This document shows, one piece after another, positions 23,134 to 34,310 of a stretch of 64,000 nucleotides of DNA. Positions within the stretch are counted from its first letter, which is position 1. Each line of letters starts with the position of its first letter. The notes under the pieces are model-generated. The model did no database searches. It was not told the origin of the DNA and worked only from the letters and a program-made list of their open reading frames with translations. Origin of the DNA: Prorocentrum cordatum (Eukaryota > Sar > Dinophyceae > Prorocentrales > Prorocentraceae); contig CAUYUJ010005703.1 of the NCBI GenBank assembly GCA_963575745.1, positions 269,501-333,500 of the forward strand. Reading direction: 5' to 3'. The position numbers and the translations under genes are program-made.

Positions 23134-23192
23134 CTTGAGGGAAAGGAGGAGGAGGAGGAGGAGGAGGAGGAGGAGGAGGAGGAGGAGGAGCG
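23134..23192. repeat. GGA microsatellite
   Basis: About 58 bp of pure GGA triplets. Confidence 0.95.
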
Positions 23193-23479
23193 CCACCACA
23201 CCCAGGTGCATGCCGCCAGCAGCTGCTGGAGTCCTGCCCTGGAAGCTGCCAGAGTCTGCCCTGGATCGCTGGGGAACGGTGGACAGAGGCGCTTTGCCGC
23301 CCTCGAGGGCCGGCTGACATCAAGGCTCTTTCGTCTGGCCGCGGGACCCTAACAAAAACTGCACGACGCGGCGAAGAAACGATCGCGGAGATGAGATCGA
23401 GAAGCGGAACGTTCGGCGGGAACCGGCTCAAGGAGGGAAATCCGCCGACCCTGTCGGCCTGTGGAAGACGTATCCTGGT

Positions 23480-23715
23480 CTCGTCATCTTGCGTGGGTCG
23501 TCGTCGCCCACGAGACCGTCACGTCGGCTCCAAGAGGGGTGGTCGGCTCCCCTCGGGGGAGGGGAGCTGCCCACGACACCGCCACGTCGGCTCCAAGAGG
23601 GGGAGTGGTCGACTCTCCCCGGGCGAGGGGAGCGGCCGCGGCCGCGACCCGGGGGGGAAGCCAATCTGAGCAACGTCGTAGCTTACTCGAAGGGAAGCCC
23701 CCTTCCCTTTTATTA
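23480..23715. repeat. G-rich satellite family, isolated copies
   Basis: Tandem CGTCGGCTCCAAGAGGGG units (23,521 and 23,582). They are followed by the signature GGGGAAGCCAATCTGAGCAA continuing into CGTCGTAGCTTACTCGAAGG, which is repeated five times at 38.3-39.3 kb. Confidence 0.85.
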
Positions 23716-24540
23716 TGAGGGGGTTCCCCCAACGATGATCACCCCGATGCGGCGGCGACGGGTCCGTCGGGGACAGATGCGCAAAAACGATCTGTCCGCC
23801 GCACGGAACTATTGAGAAGTTATTGTAAAAAGTTGTGCGATGTGCGATGGGCGCGCCGTGGACAGTGAAGTTCAACCATGTGTGGCGCGCAATTTTTTCG
23901 GTGCGACGGCGACGGCGGGTGGCCAGACAGATGCACAGTACGTAACCAAGCACGTTCGCCGACGGTGCGACAGCGACCGGCGAGCCCGCGACAGATAGAC
24001 AGTTCGTTTGTTTCCGGAGAACTCCTAAGATAGACTGTGGGAAGGATGGGGAAACCATTCTGCTTCACCCTTGGTGCCTTTGCAGGGCCGCTTGGGGCCG
24101 TTTCGCCTGAGACGTCGTCGCAACATGGAGACGTCGGCCCGAGAAAAGCCAACGTGGCCTTCACCATGCACACACATCTCTGCAGCGCACGCAATGGCCA
24201 AAACACAATATAAAAATCCCACCAGCCCTTTGGGCGTGAGTGGTTTAAAGAGCCCTCTCTGTCCTCAACCCCCTTCTTCCCCTTGGGGGAGGGGTTTACC
24301 CCTCCCCCTACCCCCTCCCCCTGGGCCTGGAAGGGGCGTTTCGCGGGTCGTTGGGTCACCGAAGATGGCCTAAGATGGCGCCAAGAGGGCCCAAGAGAGC
24401 TCAAGGTGACCTCCAAGATCGCTCAAGATAGCCCTCGATGACTCAATATAGCTCCCAACATGCGTACAAGACGCTCCAAGACCGCCCCAAGACGGCTCCA
24501 CGTTGTCACGGGGTTCCCGATGCATCGTGTAATTGTTTTA
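23716..24540. other. No gene recognised
   Basis: Contains two degenerate copies of GGTGCGACGGCGA...AGACAG (about 23,900 and 23,964) related to 38,110-38,240, and short CCAAGATGG words at 24,360-24,490. Confidence 0.5.
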
Positions 24541-24544
24541 TACC

Positions 24545-25588
24545 ATCGGAGGCCATGTTAAGTTCAAAACTCAATGGTCAAAACCCAATGTAAATATTCA
24601 CTATCTGGGCCCAAGAGGCTGCCACATAAGCGTGGGAAATATACAACCAATACAATATGCGAAGCGCGCGCGCGCTGGTGACCCGCGCGGGGCCGGGTCA
24701 CCCGCGCGCGCGATGCATCCTGTATTGGTTCTATTCCATCGGAGGCCATGTTAAGGTGAAAACTCAATTGTCGAAACCCGATGTAAAAATTCATTCTCTG
24801 GGCCCAAGAGGCGGCCATATAAATGTGGGAAATATACAAACCAATACAATATGCGAAGCGCGCGGGCGCGCTGGTGACCCGCGCGGTGCCGGGTCACCCG
24901 CGCGCGTGCGCGATGCCTCCTGTATTGGTTTTATACAATCGGAGGCCATGTTAAGTTGAAAACTCAATGATCAAAACCCAATGTAAATATTCATTCTCTG
25001 GGCTCAAGAGGCGGCCATGCCAACGTCAAATATAGAAAACACAATACAATAAGCGAGACGCGCGGGCGCGCTGGTGACCCGCGCGGTGCCGGGTCACCCG
25101 CGCGCGTGCGCGATGCCTCCTGCATTGGTTTTATACCATCGGAGGCCATGTTAAGTTGAAAACTCAATCATCAAAACCCAATGTAAATATTCATTCTCTG
25201 GGCCCAAGAGGCGGCCATGCCCACCTCAAATATAGAAAACACAATACAATGGGCGAGGCGAGCGCGGGCGCGCTGGTGACCCGCGCGGGGCCGGGTCATC
25301 CGCGCGCGCGCGCGATGCATCCTGTATTGGTTTTATACAATCGGAGGCCATGTTAAGGTGAAAACTCAATTGTCCAAACCCAATGTAAAAATTCATTCTC
25401 TGGGCCCAAGAGGCGGCCATATAAATGTGGGAAATATACAAACCAATACAATATGCGAAGCGCGCGGGCGCGCTGGTGACCCGCGCGGCGCCGGGCCACC
25501 CGCGCGCGCGCGATGCCTCCTGTATTTATACATTCGGAGGCCATGTTAAGTTGAAAACTCAATGATCAAAACCCAATGTAAATATTCA
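24545..25588. repeat. About 200-bp satellite, five-plus copies
   Basis: Units start with ATCGGAGGCCATGTTAAG at about 24,545, 24,738, 24,938, 25,138, 25,340 and 25,533 (period 193-202). Each holds AACTCAATG.TCAAAACCCA, TTCATTCTCTGGGCCCAAGA, a GCGCGC run, and the hairpin GGTGACCC-10 nt-GGGTCACC. A second array lies at 37,570-38,005. Confidence 0.95.
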
Positions 25589-25628
25589 CTAGAACCACGC
25601 GCGCGCTGCGCGCGCGCTTTGGTTCTAG
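25589..25628. repeat. 40-nt palindrome closing the 200-bp satellite array
   Basis: CTAGAACCA at the left and TGGTTCTAG at the right flank facing GCGCGCGC arms. It would form a strong hairpin or cruciform. Confidence 0.85.
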
Positions 25629-26400
25629 CAAGATGCGGCGACGGCCTAGGGTTCGCAGCATCGGAGAGCAGAAAGACTTCTATCAATCATGATCAATCAG
25701 CAAACCGCACCATCCCTCTATGCCCCCACGGATGCACGCCATGAGCCCCAGTCGACCTTAATCCTGCATTCTCCTCTCAGCAAACCCTCTCAATCCCTTT
25801 CCTTTCCACACCCTTTTTGGCGGACCAATGGAATCACATTCCACGCGGCAGAGGAGCTGTTGCGGGCGCGGTGGACGAATTCCACTCGGCATGCAACGCG
25901 AAAAAGTATGTTCGTTGTCGACGCGGTGGACGTGTTCCACTCGGCGTGCAACCATGAAACATACAGACGGCCGCAGGTCGAAATAGGATTCCGCATGATC
26001 CCATTTCAGCTGCCTACATACCCTTTGTTTCATTCCCAGGAGGGCGCCTCGAGAAAACAACTCACACACGTACAGCAGCAGCAGCTCGTGTGTCCACAGG
26101 GGGGAGGAGGGGGGGCGGGCCCCAGTGCTTAATCAACCCGGTTGAAGCAACCACTTTAAGCAGCCAAGATCTGGTCTTTGGGGAGGAGGGAGCGGGGGCC
26201 CGCGCCGATCGGCGAAACAAGACATAAGAAACAGCTACGTACCTCTCAAGACGGCTCAATGGGCCCGATTTCGGCACACCCCTCACGCACTCTGAGCCTA
26301 TCCAAGGCCAAGACGACCCAGAGCGTCCAAGGCCCCGCGACGAAAATCTTTACAACGATGGGCTGTCGTGAAGGGTTCTATGGTGCGCCCACCTTCGTCG
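25629..26400. other. No gene recognised
   Basis: Less GC-rich, unique-looking sequence with two ACGCGGTGGACG-like duplications near 25,868 and 25,920. Confidence 0.5.
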
Positions 26401-26800
26401 TGCAACCACCGCGCAAAATTTGCCAACACTGGGCCACCCTGAAGGTTTGAACGGTACGCGCCAATAAAAAAAATCGACAACGAAATGATCGATCCGACGG
26501 TCTTCCCAGTACCGCGGCGACTGCCGGGACTGATCCGAGTATTCGCTTCCTTCGTGGCGGCCCTGAAAAAAAGTACACCCACCTCAAAAAGCCAACGTCT
26601 CGCGTGAGATATCCCCGAATGCTGACCGCAAGTGGGCAAATGTCCCACCCCGTGGTCGCTCCCCATTGTGGCGCCCAGCAACGCTTGTTGCGACATCGCG
26701 AACACCACGCGGCCCTGAAAAAGACGCGCCTACATCCGTGAAACAAGCGAACCGCTGGAGACATCCCCACAATCTGGGCACGAACCGTTAAGTGTCCTAA
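26400..26800. repeat. 152-bp satellite family, about 2.5 copies
   Basis: GCGGCCCTGAAAAA recurs near 26,552 and 26,706. CGTGAGATATCCCC and GCTGGAGACATCCCC lie 153 bp apart. The same unit length and the core AAGCGAACCGCTGGAGACAT occur at 51.8-52.5 kb. A further fragment (GCTGAGACATCCTCACGATT) is at 27,277-27,298. Confidence 0.8.
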
Positions 26801-27415
26801 TCATCCCCTGGCGGCACCCCCTTGTGTTGCCCAAGTGCGAGGCCTGTCACATCGCGATAATTCTAATCGTGATATGGAAAAGGAGGGAGGAGGAGGAGGA
26901 GGAGGGAGTGAGTAGACGGAGGCGCGACACGGATAACAAGAATTCACGACGCAAAACACGGAAATAAACGCCGCAACATATTCCACGAGACGTGCAACTG
27001 CCTGCACAATGATCCGTTATCACCGTCGCACCCTTGATCCGCACGCGTTCGACGGAAACTGGCGGCAATCAAACTGGCCCAATCTGCCAGGGCATCGCTC
27101 GTGGGGGGAGGGCCTCCTCGCCTCGGGCTGCTCTCCCGCAGCCGCGCCCCGCCGTCGACGGCGAGCGCGCGCCTTGTGGGTGCCCTGACCGTCCCGGGCG
27201 GCCGCCGCAGGCCCGAACGTGCGTTTGATTCGCCCATGTCGTCCAGCCCGCCCATCTGAACCAAGAAAGCCGGTTTCTGCTGAGACATCCTCACGATTCG
27301 CTCTTAAACTTAAGCTGGCCACGGCGTGCAGGTGACGCTGGCGGTGTGCTGCCCGCGCCGAGGCGAGAGCGCCGTTTGGACGGACTTTCGGCCATTGTAC
27401 GGTTCGGCCCGCATA
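26801..27415. other. No gene recognised
   Basis: Contains a GGAGGAGGAGG tract (26,885-26,910) and otherwise unassigned intronic sequence. Confidence 0.45.
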
Positions 27416-27419
27416 GTAC

Positions 27420-27715
27420 GCTATGTTATCAATGCGAGGCTAAGCTATGCGGTGTGATGCGATGCGATACTATGATGTGCGATGCGATGCTATGCTATGC
27501 TATGCTACGCCATACTGTGCCATGCGATGATCTGCTAGTATATGCGACGCGATACGATGCGATGCTATGACATGCTATGCGATGCGATGCTATGCTATGC
27601 TATGCTATGCTATGCTATGCTATGCTATGCGATGCTCGTCTATGCTGTGCTGTGCGATGCTATGCGATGCTATGCTATGCTCTGCTGTGCGATGCAATGC
27701 TATGTTGTAGCTCCA
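27420..27715. repeat. TATGC pentanucleotide microsatellite
   Basis: About 300 bp of TATGC/GATGC units, purest at 27,588-27,630. Confidence 0.95.
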
Positions 27716-27800
27716 GTTGGTTCCCCTTCCTCACCCCCACCACCACACGCACAACCTCTTTATCACCCGAAGGGTGGTCGTACATGTAGGTATACACTGG
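27716..27800. repeat. Dispersed repeat family 2, copy 1
   Basis: TTGGTTCCCC...TCACCC, then CTTTATCACCCGAAGGGTGG and TCGTACATGTAGGTATA. This matches 51,388-51,450. Both copies sit directly after a microsatellite. Confidence 0.8.
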
Positions 27801-27879
27801 CAGGATCTCGCGGCCAGAGATACAACCGCCTCGCGCACACTTGCCTGGAGCGGGGAGGGATGGGGAGGAATCTGGGAGG

Positions 27880-29095
27880 AGCGGGGAGGGGTGCAGAGTG
27901 AGGTGTCTTGTGGGCCTCTTGGACTGTCTCAGAGCGCTCTGGGATCCACAGGCGCCTACGGAGGTCGTCTTGGAGGGCTCTGTGGGACGTTTTGGGGCGA
28001 TCCTGGGAGCTTCTTGGACCGTCTTGGAGGCCTTGTTGGGATGTCTTGCGGCGCTCTTGGGGTTCTCTGAGGCCGTCGTGGACGCTATTAATACAAAGCG
28101 CATATGCCCAAAATAGACGCTTCCCAAAGGAATTAGGGCGATGTGTGTTCCTTGCGGCCCTCATAAGTGTCCTCTTGAAGCCCTCTTCAAGCGCTTGGGG
28201 GGCCTCTCGGGCCGTCTTGAAGCCATCATGGGCGTCTTGACGAACTCTTGGACCGTCTCGGAAGCCTCCTGGACCGTCTGGGGAGCGCCTTCGGGCCCTC
28301 CGAAAGCCCCCCGAAGGACCCCGAGGGACACAGTGGGCACCGCGGGGGGAGGGGGGAGTTTGGGAAAAGTGGGCAGCCTCGGGCCCCAGGGGTCTGGTCG
28401 CGGGGTCCGCATGGTGATGGGCAACTATGATGAGCGCTTGCGCGCTGCAGTCAGATCCACCTTGAGCCAAAATGGCTACGGATGCTCGTGGGGCGTCTTT
28501 GGGGGCTCCTGTGGGGCCTCGTGGAGCCTCTAGGAGGCCTCTAGGGGGCCTCTTGGGCTCTCTTGGGGTCTCTTGGGGCCTCCTGGAGGCCTACTGGGGC
28601 GGAAGGCTCGAATTGTCGGTTCGTGTTCCCCCTCTTGAGCCCCTCTTGGGGCCCTCTTGAGGCGATCTTGGGCGCCTCTAGGGCCGCCTTGGGGCACTTT
28701 TTGGGCCATCTTGGGGGCTCTCTCTATTGCGCCGTCGTGGCGCCCTCTTTGGGTGCCTCTTGGGCCGTCTTGAGCTGGTTTCTGGGGCCTCATGGGCTGT
28801 CTTGAACCGTTGGAAGCACGAAACAGCGAGAACACGAACAAGCTTCAAAAACCATGGAGGAAACCTACTTGCTTCGCCTCCTGAGTGCCTCGTGGGAACA
28901 CTTTTGAGGGCATCTTGGCAATATTGAAGCTCTCTTGGGCTGTCTTCAAAGCCATGTTGGACCAATTTTGGAACGCTCTTGTGCGGTCTTGGGCTCTCTC
29001 GGACCGGTCGTGGGCCATCAAGGCGCCCTCTTGGACGTCTCTCGGCCCCTTTTGACGTTTTTTGGCGCCCCCCGCTGGGCCCGAAACGGTAAGAC
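27880..29095. repeat. GGCCTCTTGGG-type degenerate repeat block (reverse orientation)
   Basis: TCTTGGGGCC and TCTTGGGCCGTC words recur every 10-12 bp. Two A-rich cores lie at about 28,088-28,130 and 28,812-28,870. It surrounds a spliced-leader copy at 28,461-28,482. Confidence 0.85.
28461..28482 (-). other. Dinoflagellate spliced-leader sequence, perfect 22-nt copy
   Basis: The minus strand carries T followed by CCGTAGCCATTTTGGCTCAA and G, identical to the conserved dinoflagellate trans-spliced leader, then GTGGATCTGACTGCAGCGCG. Either a relic left by reinsertion of a trans-spliced mRNA, or an SL RNA gene (GT follows directly, as a donor would). No Sm-site-like T run was seen in the next 60 bases, so a relic is favoured. 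A short ATG frame begins at 28,424. Confidence 0.9.
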
Positions 29096-29129
29096 GAAAA
29101 ATCAGTGCACTTCGGAGGGCCCAGGACCC

Positions 29130-29161
29130 CCTACCCATTATACGTATATATATATAACACT

Positions 29162-29205
<44 letters not shown>

Positions 29206-29237
29206 CTATAGATTATGCATACAAAATCCAGCACAGC

Positions 29238-29269
<32 letters not shown>

Positions 29270-29525
29270 ATGTATGTATATATATATGTGTGTATATGTA
29301 TGTAAAAATGTGTACAAATACATGTTCATATATACATACATACATGCATACATACATACATACATCCATGCATGCATGCATGCATGCATGCATGCATGCA
29401 TACATATCTACATACATGCATACATACATAGACACATATATACATACATGCATGCATGCATGCATGCATGCATGCATGCATACATACATACATACATACA
29501 TACATACATACATGCACATACATAC
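29130..29525. repeat. TA, CATG and CATA microsatellites
   Basis: TATATA runs at 29,145-29,290, then CATGCATGCATG and CATACATACATA to 29,525. The Tyr/Ile/His/Met ORFs here are artefacts. Confidence 0.95.
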
Positions 29526-29529
29526 ATTT

Positions 29530-30115
29530 CGGAGGGCTCTTGGGCTGTGTGTTGGCCATGTTGGGCCCATCTGAGGCCACGTTCGGGCCGTCAGGGCCGC
29601 CTTGGGGCCTCCCGCTCCCGCTGTGGGGCCCAGCATGGGCCTGTCCTGGGGCTCTCTTGGGCCGTCTGAGGCTCGTCCCAGGCAATTTTCGGGCTCCCTT
29701 GGGCAATCTTGGTGCTCTGCTGGAGGTCTTTTCGGCGGTTTCGGGGCGTCGTCGGCTGTCGTAGAGCGCCGGGAGGTCGAAAACGCGAGACACCGAAAAA
29801 CATTTCAAAAACCAACGGAAATCAAGGATTTGAGCCTCTTCGGGCTCTCGGGATGCTTCTCGGAGCTCTCTTGAGGCCTCTTGGAGGCCTCTTGGGCTGT
29901 GTATTTGCGGTCTCGAACCCATCCTGGACCACGTTAAGGCTATCTGGGCTGTCTTGGAAGGGCTTGTCGAAGTCCCCGAGGGCTTCTGGGAGCTCTCTGG
30001 GACAGTCTGGGAGCTCCAGGGCCGCTCCGGGGTGCTCTGGGAGCGGACTGGGGAACCCTGGTCCTCCCATGCCCTGTCGTGGTCGCGGCCCCGGTCGCCC
30101 GGGCCTCGTGCACGG
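29530..30115. repeat. TCTTGGG-type degenerate repeat block with A-rich core
   Basis: Same family as 27.9-29.1 kb. The A-rich core at 29,778-29,830 reads GAAAACGCGAGACACCGAAA and continues AAACATTTCAAAAACCAACG. Confidence 0.85.
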
Positions 30116-30124
30116 GGATATCTA

Positions 30125-30125
<1 letters not shown>

Positions 30126-30169
<44 letters not shown>

Positions 30170-30915
30170 GTATGTACGTATATATATGTATACACATCGA
30201 CATATACATATACGTCTGCATATACATATACATTTCCATATGCATCTACATCTACATCTACATCTACATCTACATCTACATCTACATCTACATCTACAAA
30301 TGACATACATGTAAATATAGATGCACATATTCATTTACATCTACATCTATATATACATATACGTATACGTATACACATACATATACATGCCCATGTGTAA
30401 ATACATATACAAATGCAGATACATCTACGTATACATATACGCATACATACACATATACATAAACATAAGCATATGCACATACGCATACCTAAACCTATAC
30501 ATATACATACACATATACATATAAGTATGCATACGCATCTGCATGCATCTATATTGAAAATAAAATCATACCTATACAAATGCATATGCCTATGTACAGA
30601 TGCACCTATACACAATATTTTGCATATATATATATATATGTATACATATGTATACATATTCACGTGCAGTACATGTACATGTACATGGATATATACATAT
30701 ACCTATACAAATACATGTACATCAACATGTGCATACACATATACTTGTACATATGCATGCACATGTACATGTACATATACAGATGCAGATATATATATAT
30801 ATATATATATATACATACATATACATACAAACATACATATGAATATGCATATGCAAATACATATACATTTACATATACATGTACATACGCATATACATAT
30901 ACATGTGCATATACG
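30126..30915. repeat. TC, CATCTA and CATATA simple repeats
   Basis: TC dinucleotides (30,126-30,160), CATCTA hexamers (30,244-30,298), then imperfect ATACAT/ACATAT repeats to 30,915. Confidence 0.95.
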
Positions 30916-31009
30916 AGAGAGCGTGATCCACCGCCGCTTTACTGTGGAAAATTGCCAACCTTTTCCTCCGGAACCCAGGGGTCTCCCCCCCCCCTCCGAA
31001 AATCCCCCC

Positions 31010-31740
31010 CCCCCTGCTGTATTGGGGCCCTCTGGAGCGCGTCCTGGGCCGTATTGGGGCGGTCTCGGGAGCTTCTGAGGTCGTCAAGCACGGACCGACA
31101 GCGAAAACAAGCAATATGTTGAAAATATACGTTTTACAAAGAGAATGGGGCTATTTTGGCCCCTTGGGGCTCTCTTTGGGGCCCTATTGGGGGTCGCTTG
31201 GGGTGTCTTGGGGGCTTCTGAAGCCACCTTGAAGGCCATGTTGGGCGTCTGGGAGCGACCTTCGGGCGTCCCGGGTCTGTTCTGGAGCCTCTTGGGGCCT
31301 CCTTGGCGCCTTCTGGCGGCCTTCTGTGAGGCCCCGGGGCTCCCCGAGGGCCCCGGGGCCCACATTTGCGGTCGTCTTGGGCCCTTCGTGGGCCGTCCTG
31401 GAGCTCTCTGGGGCTGTATTGGGGCCCTCTGGGGCGCGTCCTCGGCCGGACCGACAGCGAAAACAAGCAATATGTTAAACATATACGTTTTACGAAGGGA
31501 ATGGGGATATTTGGGGCCCTATTGGGGGTCGCTTGGGGTGTCTTGGGGGCTTCTGAAGCCGCCTTGGAGGCCATGTTGGGCGTCTGGGAGCGACCTTCGG
31601 GCGTCCCGGGTCTGTTCTGGAGCCTTTCGGGCCTCCTTGGTGCCTTCTGGCGGTCTTCTGTGAGGCCCCGGGGCTCCCCGAGGGCCCCGGAGCCCACATT
31701 TGTGGTAGCGGCGCCGGCCCCGGGCGCACGGACCTGGTGC
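31010..31740. repeat. 356-bp tandem repeat, two copies, TTGGGG-type
   Basis: CGGACCGACAGCGAAAACAA starts at 31,091 and 31,447. Each copy has an A-rich core (AATATGTT.AA.ATATACGTT) followed by about 300 bp of TTGGGG(C/T)-type repeats ending GGGGCTCCCCGAGGGCCCCG. Confidence 0.92.
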
Positions 31741-31754
31741 GCCGTCATATGAAT

Positions 31755-31945
31755 AAATACGTATGATGTTTTACCATGCGTATACATACACATACGTGAG
31801 ATGTTACACCATGCATATGCATACACATACGTAGATGTGATACCATGCATATGCATACACACACGTAAGCATTGACACACTGCATGTACATGCACGCACG
31901 TAAGATGCTGTACCATGCATGTAGATACATGTCCGTATGATATGA
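31755..31945. repeat. About 43-bp tandem repeats with CCATGCATATGCATACACAT
   Basis: Four degenerate units: CCATGCGTATACATACACAT, CCATGCATATGCATACACAT twice, and a drifted fourth copy. Confidence 0.8.
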
Positions 31946-32254
31946 GGTCACAGATGTTCATAGATATACGTGTGCTGTGGTCTCAGATATACAGATATAC
32001 AACCATGCCCCCCTAGCTGAAAATGATACCTATGTGTGAATCATACAGGGCGCGCATGGGTTAACATCACACATGCATAGGGCGGTGTGTCCCGACAGGC
32101 GGCTCCACAGCCGGACAATTGTTTCAAGGGTTTTGTTTCAAGTTGTGTTTCAAGTTTTGTTTCTGGGGCGTTTCGGATTTTGTCTCTGGGCCCTGGCCTG
32201 GTTTTGTTTCTGGGCCCTGGCCAAGAGTGCCCAAGAGGCCCCCCCGGAGGCCCC

Positions 32255-32700
32255 AAGAGGTCAGAGTTGTGAGGATGCCTCAGGCGGTAGTGGCCAGACC
32301 ACCTGCTCAGGGCATCTCGCAACTCAGAGTGGCGAGGGTCTCAGGCGGAAGTGGCCAGACCACCTTGGGGCAATGTATCTCCGAGGTCAGAGCTCAGTGC
32401 ATCTCGGAACCCAGAGTTGCGAGGATGTCTCAGGCGAACGTGCCCGGACCACCATGGGGCAGGGCACCTCCGAGGTCAGAGATCGCAGGATGTCTCAGGC
32501 GAGATCGGAGTGAACACCTCACCTCAGGGCGTCTCGGAACCCAGAAATGCGAGCGTGTCTCAAGCGAAAGTGCCCGGACCACCGTGGGGCAGGGCACCTC
32601 CGAGGTCAGAGTTTCGAGGATGTCTCAGGCGAAAGTGGTCTGACCAACTCAGGTCAGGACGTCTCGGAACCCAGAGCTTTGAGGATGTCTCAGGCGAACC
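32255..32700. repeat. About 65-bp tandem repeats with GAGGATGTCTCAGGCG
   Basis: Seven units with GATG(T/C)CTCAGGCG(A/G) at about 32,274, 32,338, 32,425, 32,489, 32,554, 32,620 and 32,685. Most are followed by GTG.CC(A/C)GACCACC and GAGGTCAGAG. The core is the reverse complement of the GAGACATCCTC core of the 152-bp satellite. Confidence 0.88.
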
Positions 32701-33030
32701 GGGCCTCCTCCTGCGCTTCCTCCTCTTCCTCCTCCTCCTCCTCCTCCTCCTCCTCCTCCTCCTCCTGCTCTTCCTCCTCCTGCTCCTCCTCCTCCTCTTC
32801 TGCCTGGATGCTGCGCCGGTTGCGAACGCCTGCTCCTCCACGAAATTAGTCCTCATCCGCCTCCCCTTGCCCATGTCCCTCCCCGCCTCCTCGCTCTTTC
32901 TCCCCCTCCTCCTCCTCCTCCTCCTCCTCCTCCTCCTCCCTCCTCCTCTCCTCCTCCTCCTCGTCGTCCTACTCCCCCCCTGTCCTGTCTTCATCCTCCC
33001 ACTCCTCCTCCCTCCTCCTCCTCCGCTGGC
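32701..33030. repeat. CTC microsatellites flanking a non-repetitive island
   Basis: CTC runs at 32,722-32,800 and 32,898-33,025. The island between (about 32,805-32,895) reads on the minus strand GRDMGKGRRMRTNFVEEQAF and ATGAASRQ, which could be a small exon. I could not tie it to any gene. Confidence 0.7.
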
Positions 33031-33289
33031 CGAGCCGGGCCGGGCCGGGCCGAGCCGAGCCGGCGGAGGAATAGTCTGATTATGGAAGGGAGGGGGAAGA
33101 GAACGAGCAGGAGGAGGAGGAGGAGGACATGGATGAGGTGCTTTTTCGAACGGCCGAAACGGTCCTCCCGGTCCCCTCCACCTCCTACTCCTTCTGGCTC
33201 TACCCTCGGCTCGGATTGCGCTGGACGCCTGCCCGACGTTCACTCCTCCTCCTTCTCCTCCTCCTCATCCTCCCTCCTCCTTCCCGGGT

Positions 33290-33365
33290 GCCCGGGGGAT
33301 GCCCGGATGCCCCGGTGCCGGGGTGCCTGAGGTGCCCCGGTGCCCGGGTGCCCGACAGGGGGTCT
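33290..33365. repeat. GGTGCCCGGGTGCCCG minisatellite
   Basis: About eight units of an 8-10 bp motif. It truncates the Helitron-like remnant on its 3' side. Confidence 0.85.
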
Positions 33366-33397
33366 TCCGTGCGGGTCTTCCGTGCGGCGACAGTGCT

Positions 33398-33630
33398 CTC
33401 GCTGTTGAAGGATGCGAATCCAAGGGCGCAGTTGTACGACCGAATGTGCTGCATGAAGTGGTCGTGGGAAAGACCCGGACGAAGGAGCTGAGCCATTTCG
33501 GCCGGAGCGGGAGGCAGCAGGGGGATGCCAGCCAGGGCTCCGTACCTGCAGCACGCGCCGAAGTCCTTTTTCTGCGTGCTGCCGGGCAGCGCGCGCGTTC
33601 GGCGAAGAAGTGCAGCGCCCCGCACGTTGC
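33398..33630 (-). pseudogene. Helitron-like replicase, N-terminal conserved block
   Basis: On the minus strand, TCATCGALHFFAERARCPA (about 33,630-33,575; C-x2-C-GALHF..ER) is followed after a one-base frameshift by DFGACCRYGALAGIPLLPPA (33,565-33,506) and LSHDHFMQHIRSYNCALGFA (33,472-33,413), then SFNSE. This is the order seen upstream of the Rep domain in Helitron replicase/helicases: C..C.A.H....R, F..CC..G...L..L, F..(H/N)IR.YN.A.(A/G)FAS. The Rep HUH and helicase domains are missing, cut off by a minisatellite. Inference: a truncated rolling-circle transposon on the same strand as the host gene. Confidence 0.75.
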
Positions 33631-33689
33631 GCAGGTTCCTTGAAAGTGGCCGGTCGGAGAGAGCGACGCTTTCGGAACGCGGTTGCTGC

Positions 33690-34310
33690 ATCATTCGTCT
33701 GTCGACCACCAGCCGGCGCGGTGGCCGGTGCGTACGCCAAGAGAAGTCCCAGGCACGGGTTCTGCGAACCAGTTCCGATGCGCTGCGCAGGCGGGCGGAC
33801 AGCTGGACGAGTTCGGAAGTGCTACGCGGGTGGACTTGAAGCGACACCACGGCACGGAACATTTCGGCGAGTCACGTGCTCGGAGGTACATGCGGACGGC
33901 TGCCCCCACCTGCTTGCGGAGTGCTTGCAGCGGATCGCTACGTGGACGGGCGTGTGGGGCACCAGAAGACCCCCACGTCGGAGGATGATGGGACCCGGCG
34001 GCGGCGGTGGCTACCGCGGCGTGTCGGACGTGGTCGGGGCAGTATCCGGTGGCGTACATTGCTTTCGTCAACTTTCTGTCGCACAGTGGGAAGGAACATG
34101 TGAGTTTAAAGCAACGTTCGCACATGCCGTTGTTGTGCGGCACTGCGCGTCGCACGCCATGGCGGGCGGGGGCGCGGCAGCCGGCCTTTCCGGGCCCCTG
34201 GCAACGGGGCCCCGCGAGGCAACAGTGCCTACATTCCACCACGGTGCCGAGAGGGCCCACGCGAAAAGCGCACCCAATGGCACGATTGCTACATGGCTTC
34301 CCTTTTCCGA
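33690..34310 (-). pseudogene. Cys-module array, third segment
   Basis: Minus-strand frame with at least four modules: ECRHCCLAGPRC, CQGPGKAGCRAPARHGVRRA ending CERC, CSFPLCDRKLTKAMYATGYC ending CPDH, and CSVPWCRFKSTRVALPNS ending CAAH. Pattern: C-x4..6-C-x11..18-C-x2-(C/H). It leads into the Helitron-like block. A one-base frameshift separates it from the preceding segment near 34,265. Confidence 0.7.

Noticed and set aside
24545-25588. CRISPR-like regular repeats
   Set aside because: Whole 200-bp units repeat with no unique spacers, in a eukaryotic context; this is a satellite.
28161-28424. Protein-coding gene directly after the 28.46-kb spliced leader
   Set aside because: The frame is Pro-rich and runs straight into TCTTGGG repeats; no homologue recognised, so only the leader is annotated.
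29130-30915. Tyr/His/Ile-rich ORFs
   Set aside because: Products of TA, CATG and CATATA simple repeats.
32805-32895. Cyclophilin or Helitron exon between CTC tracts
   Set aside because: The peptide does not fit any gap in the cyclophilin domain and matches no Helitron motif; noted only in the repeat entry.
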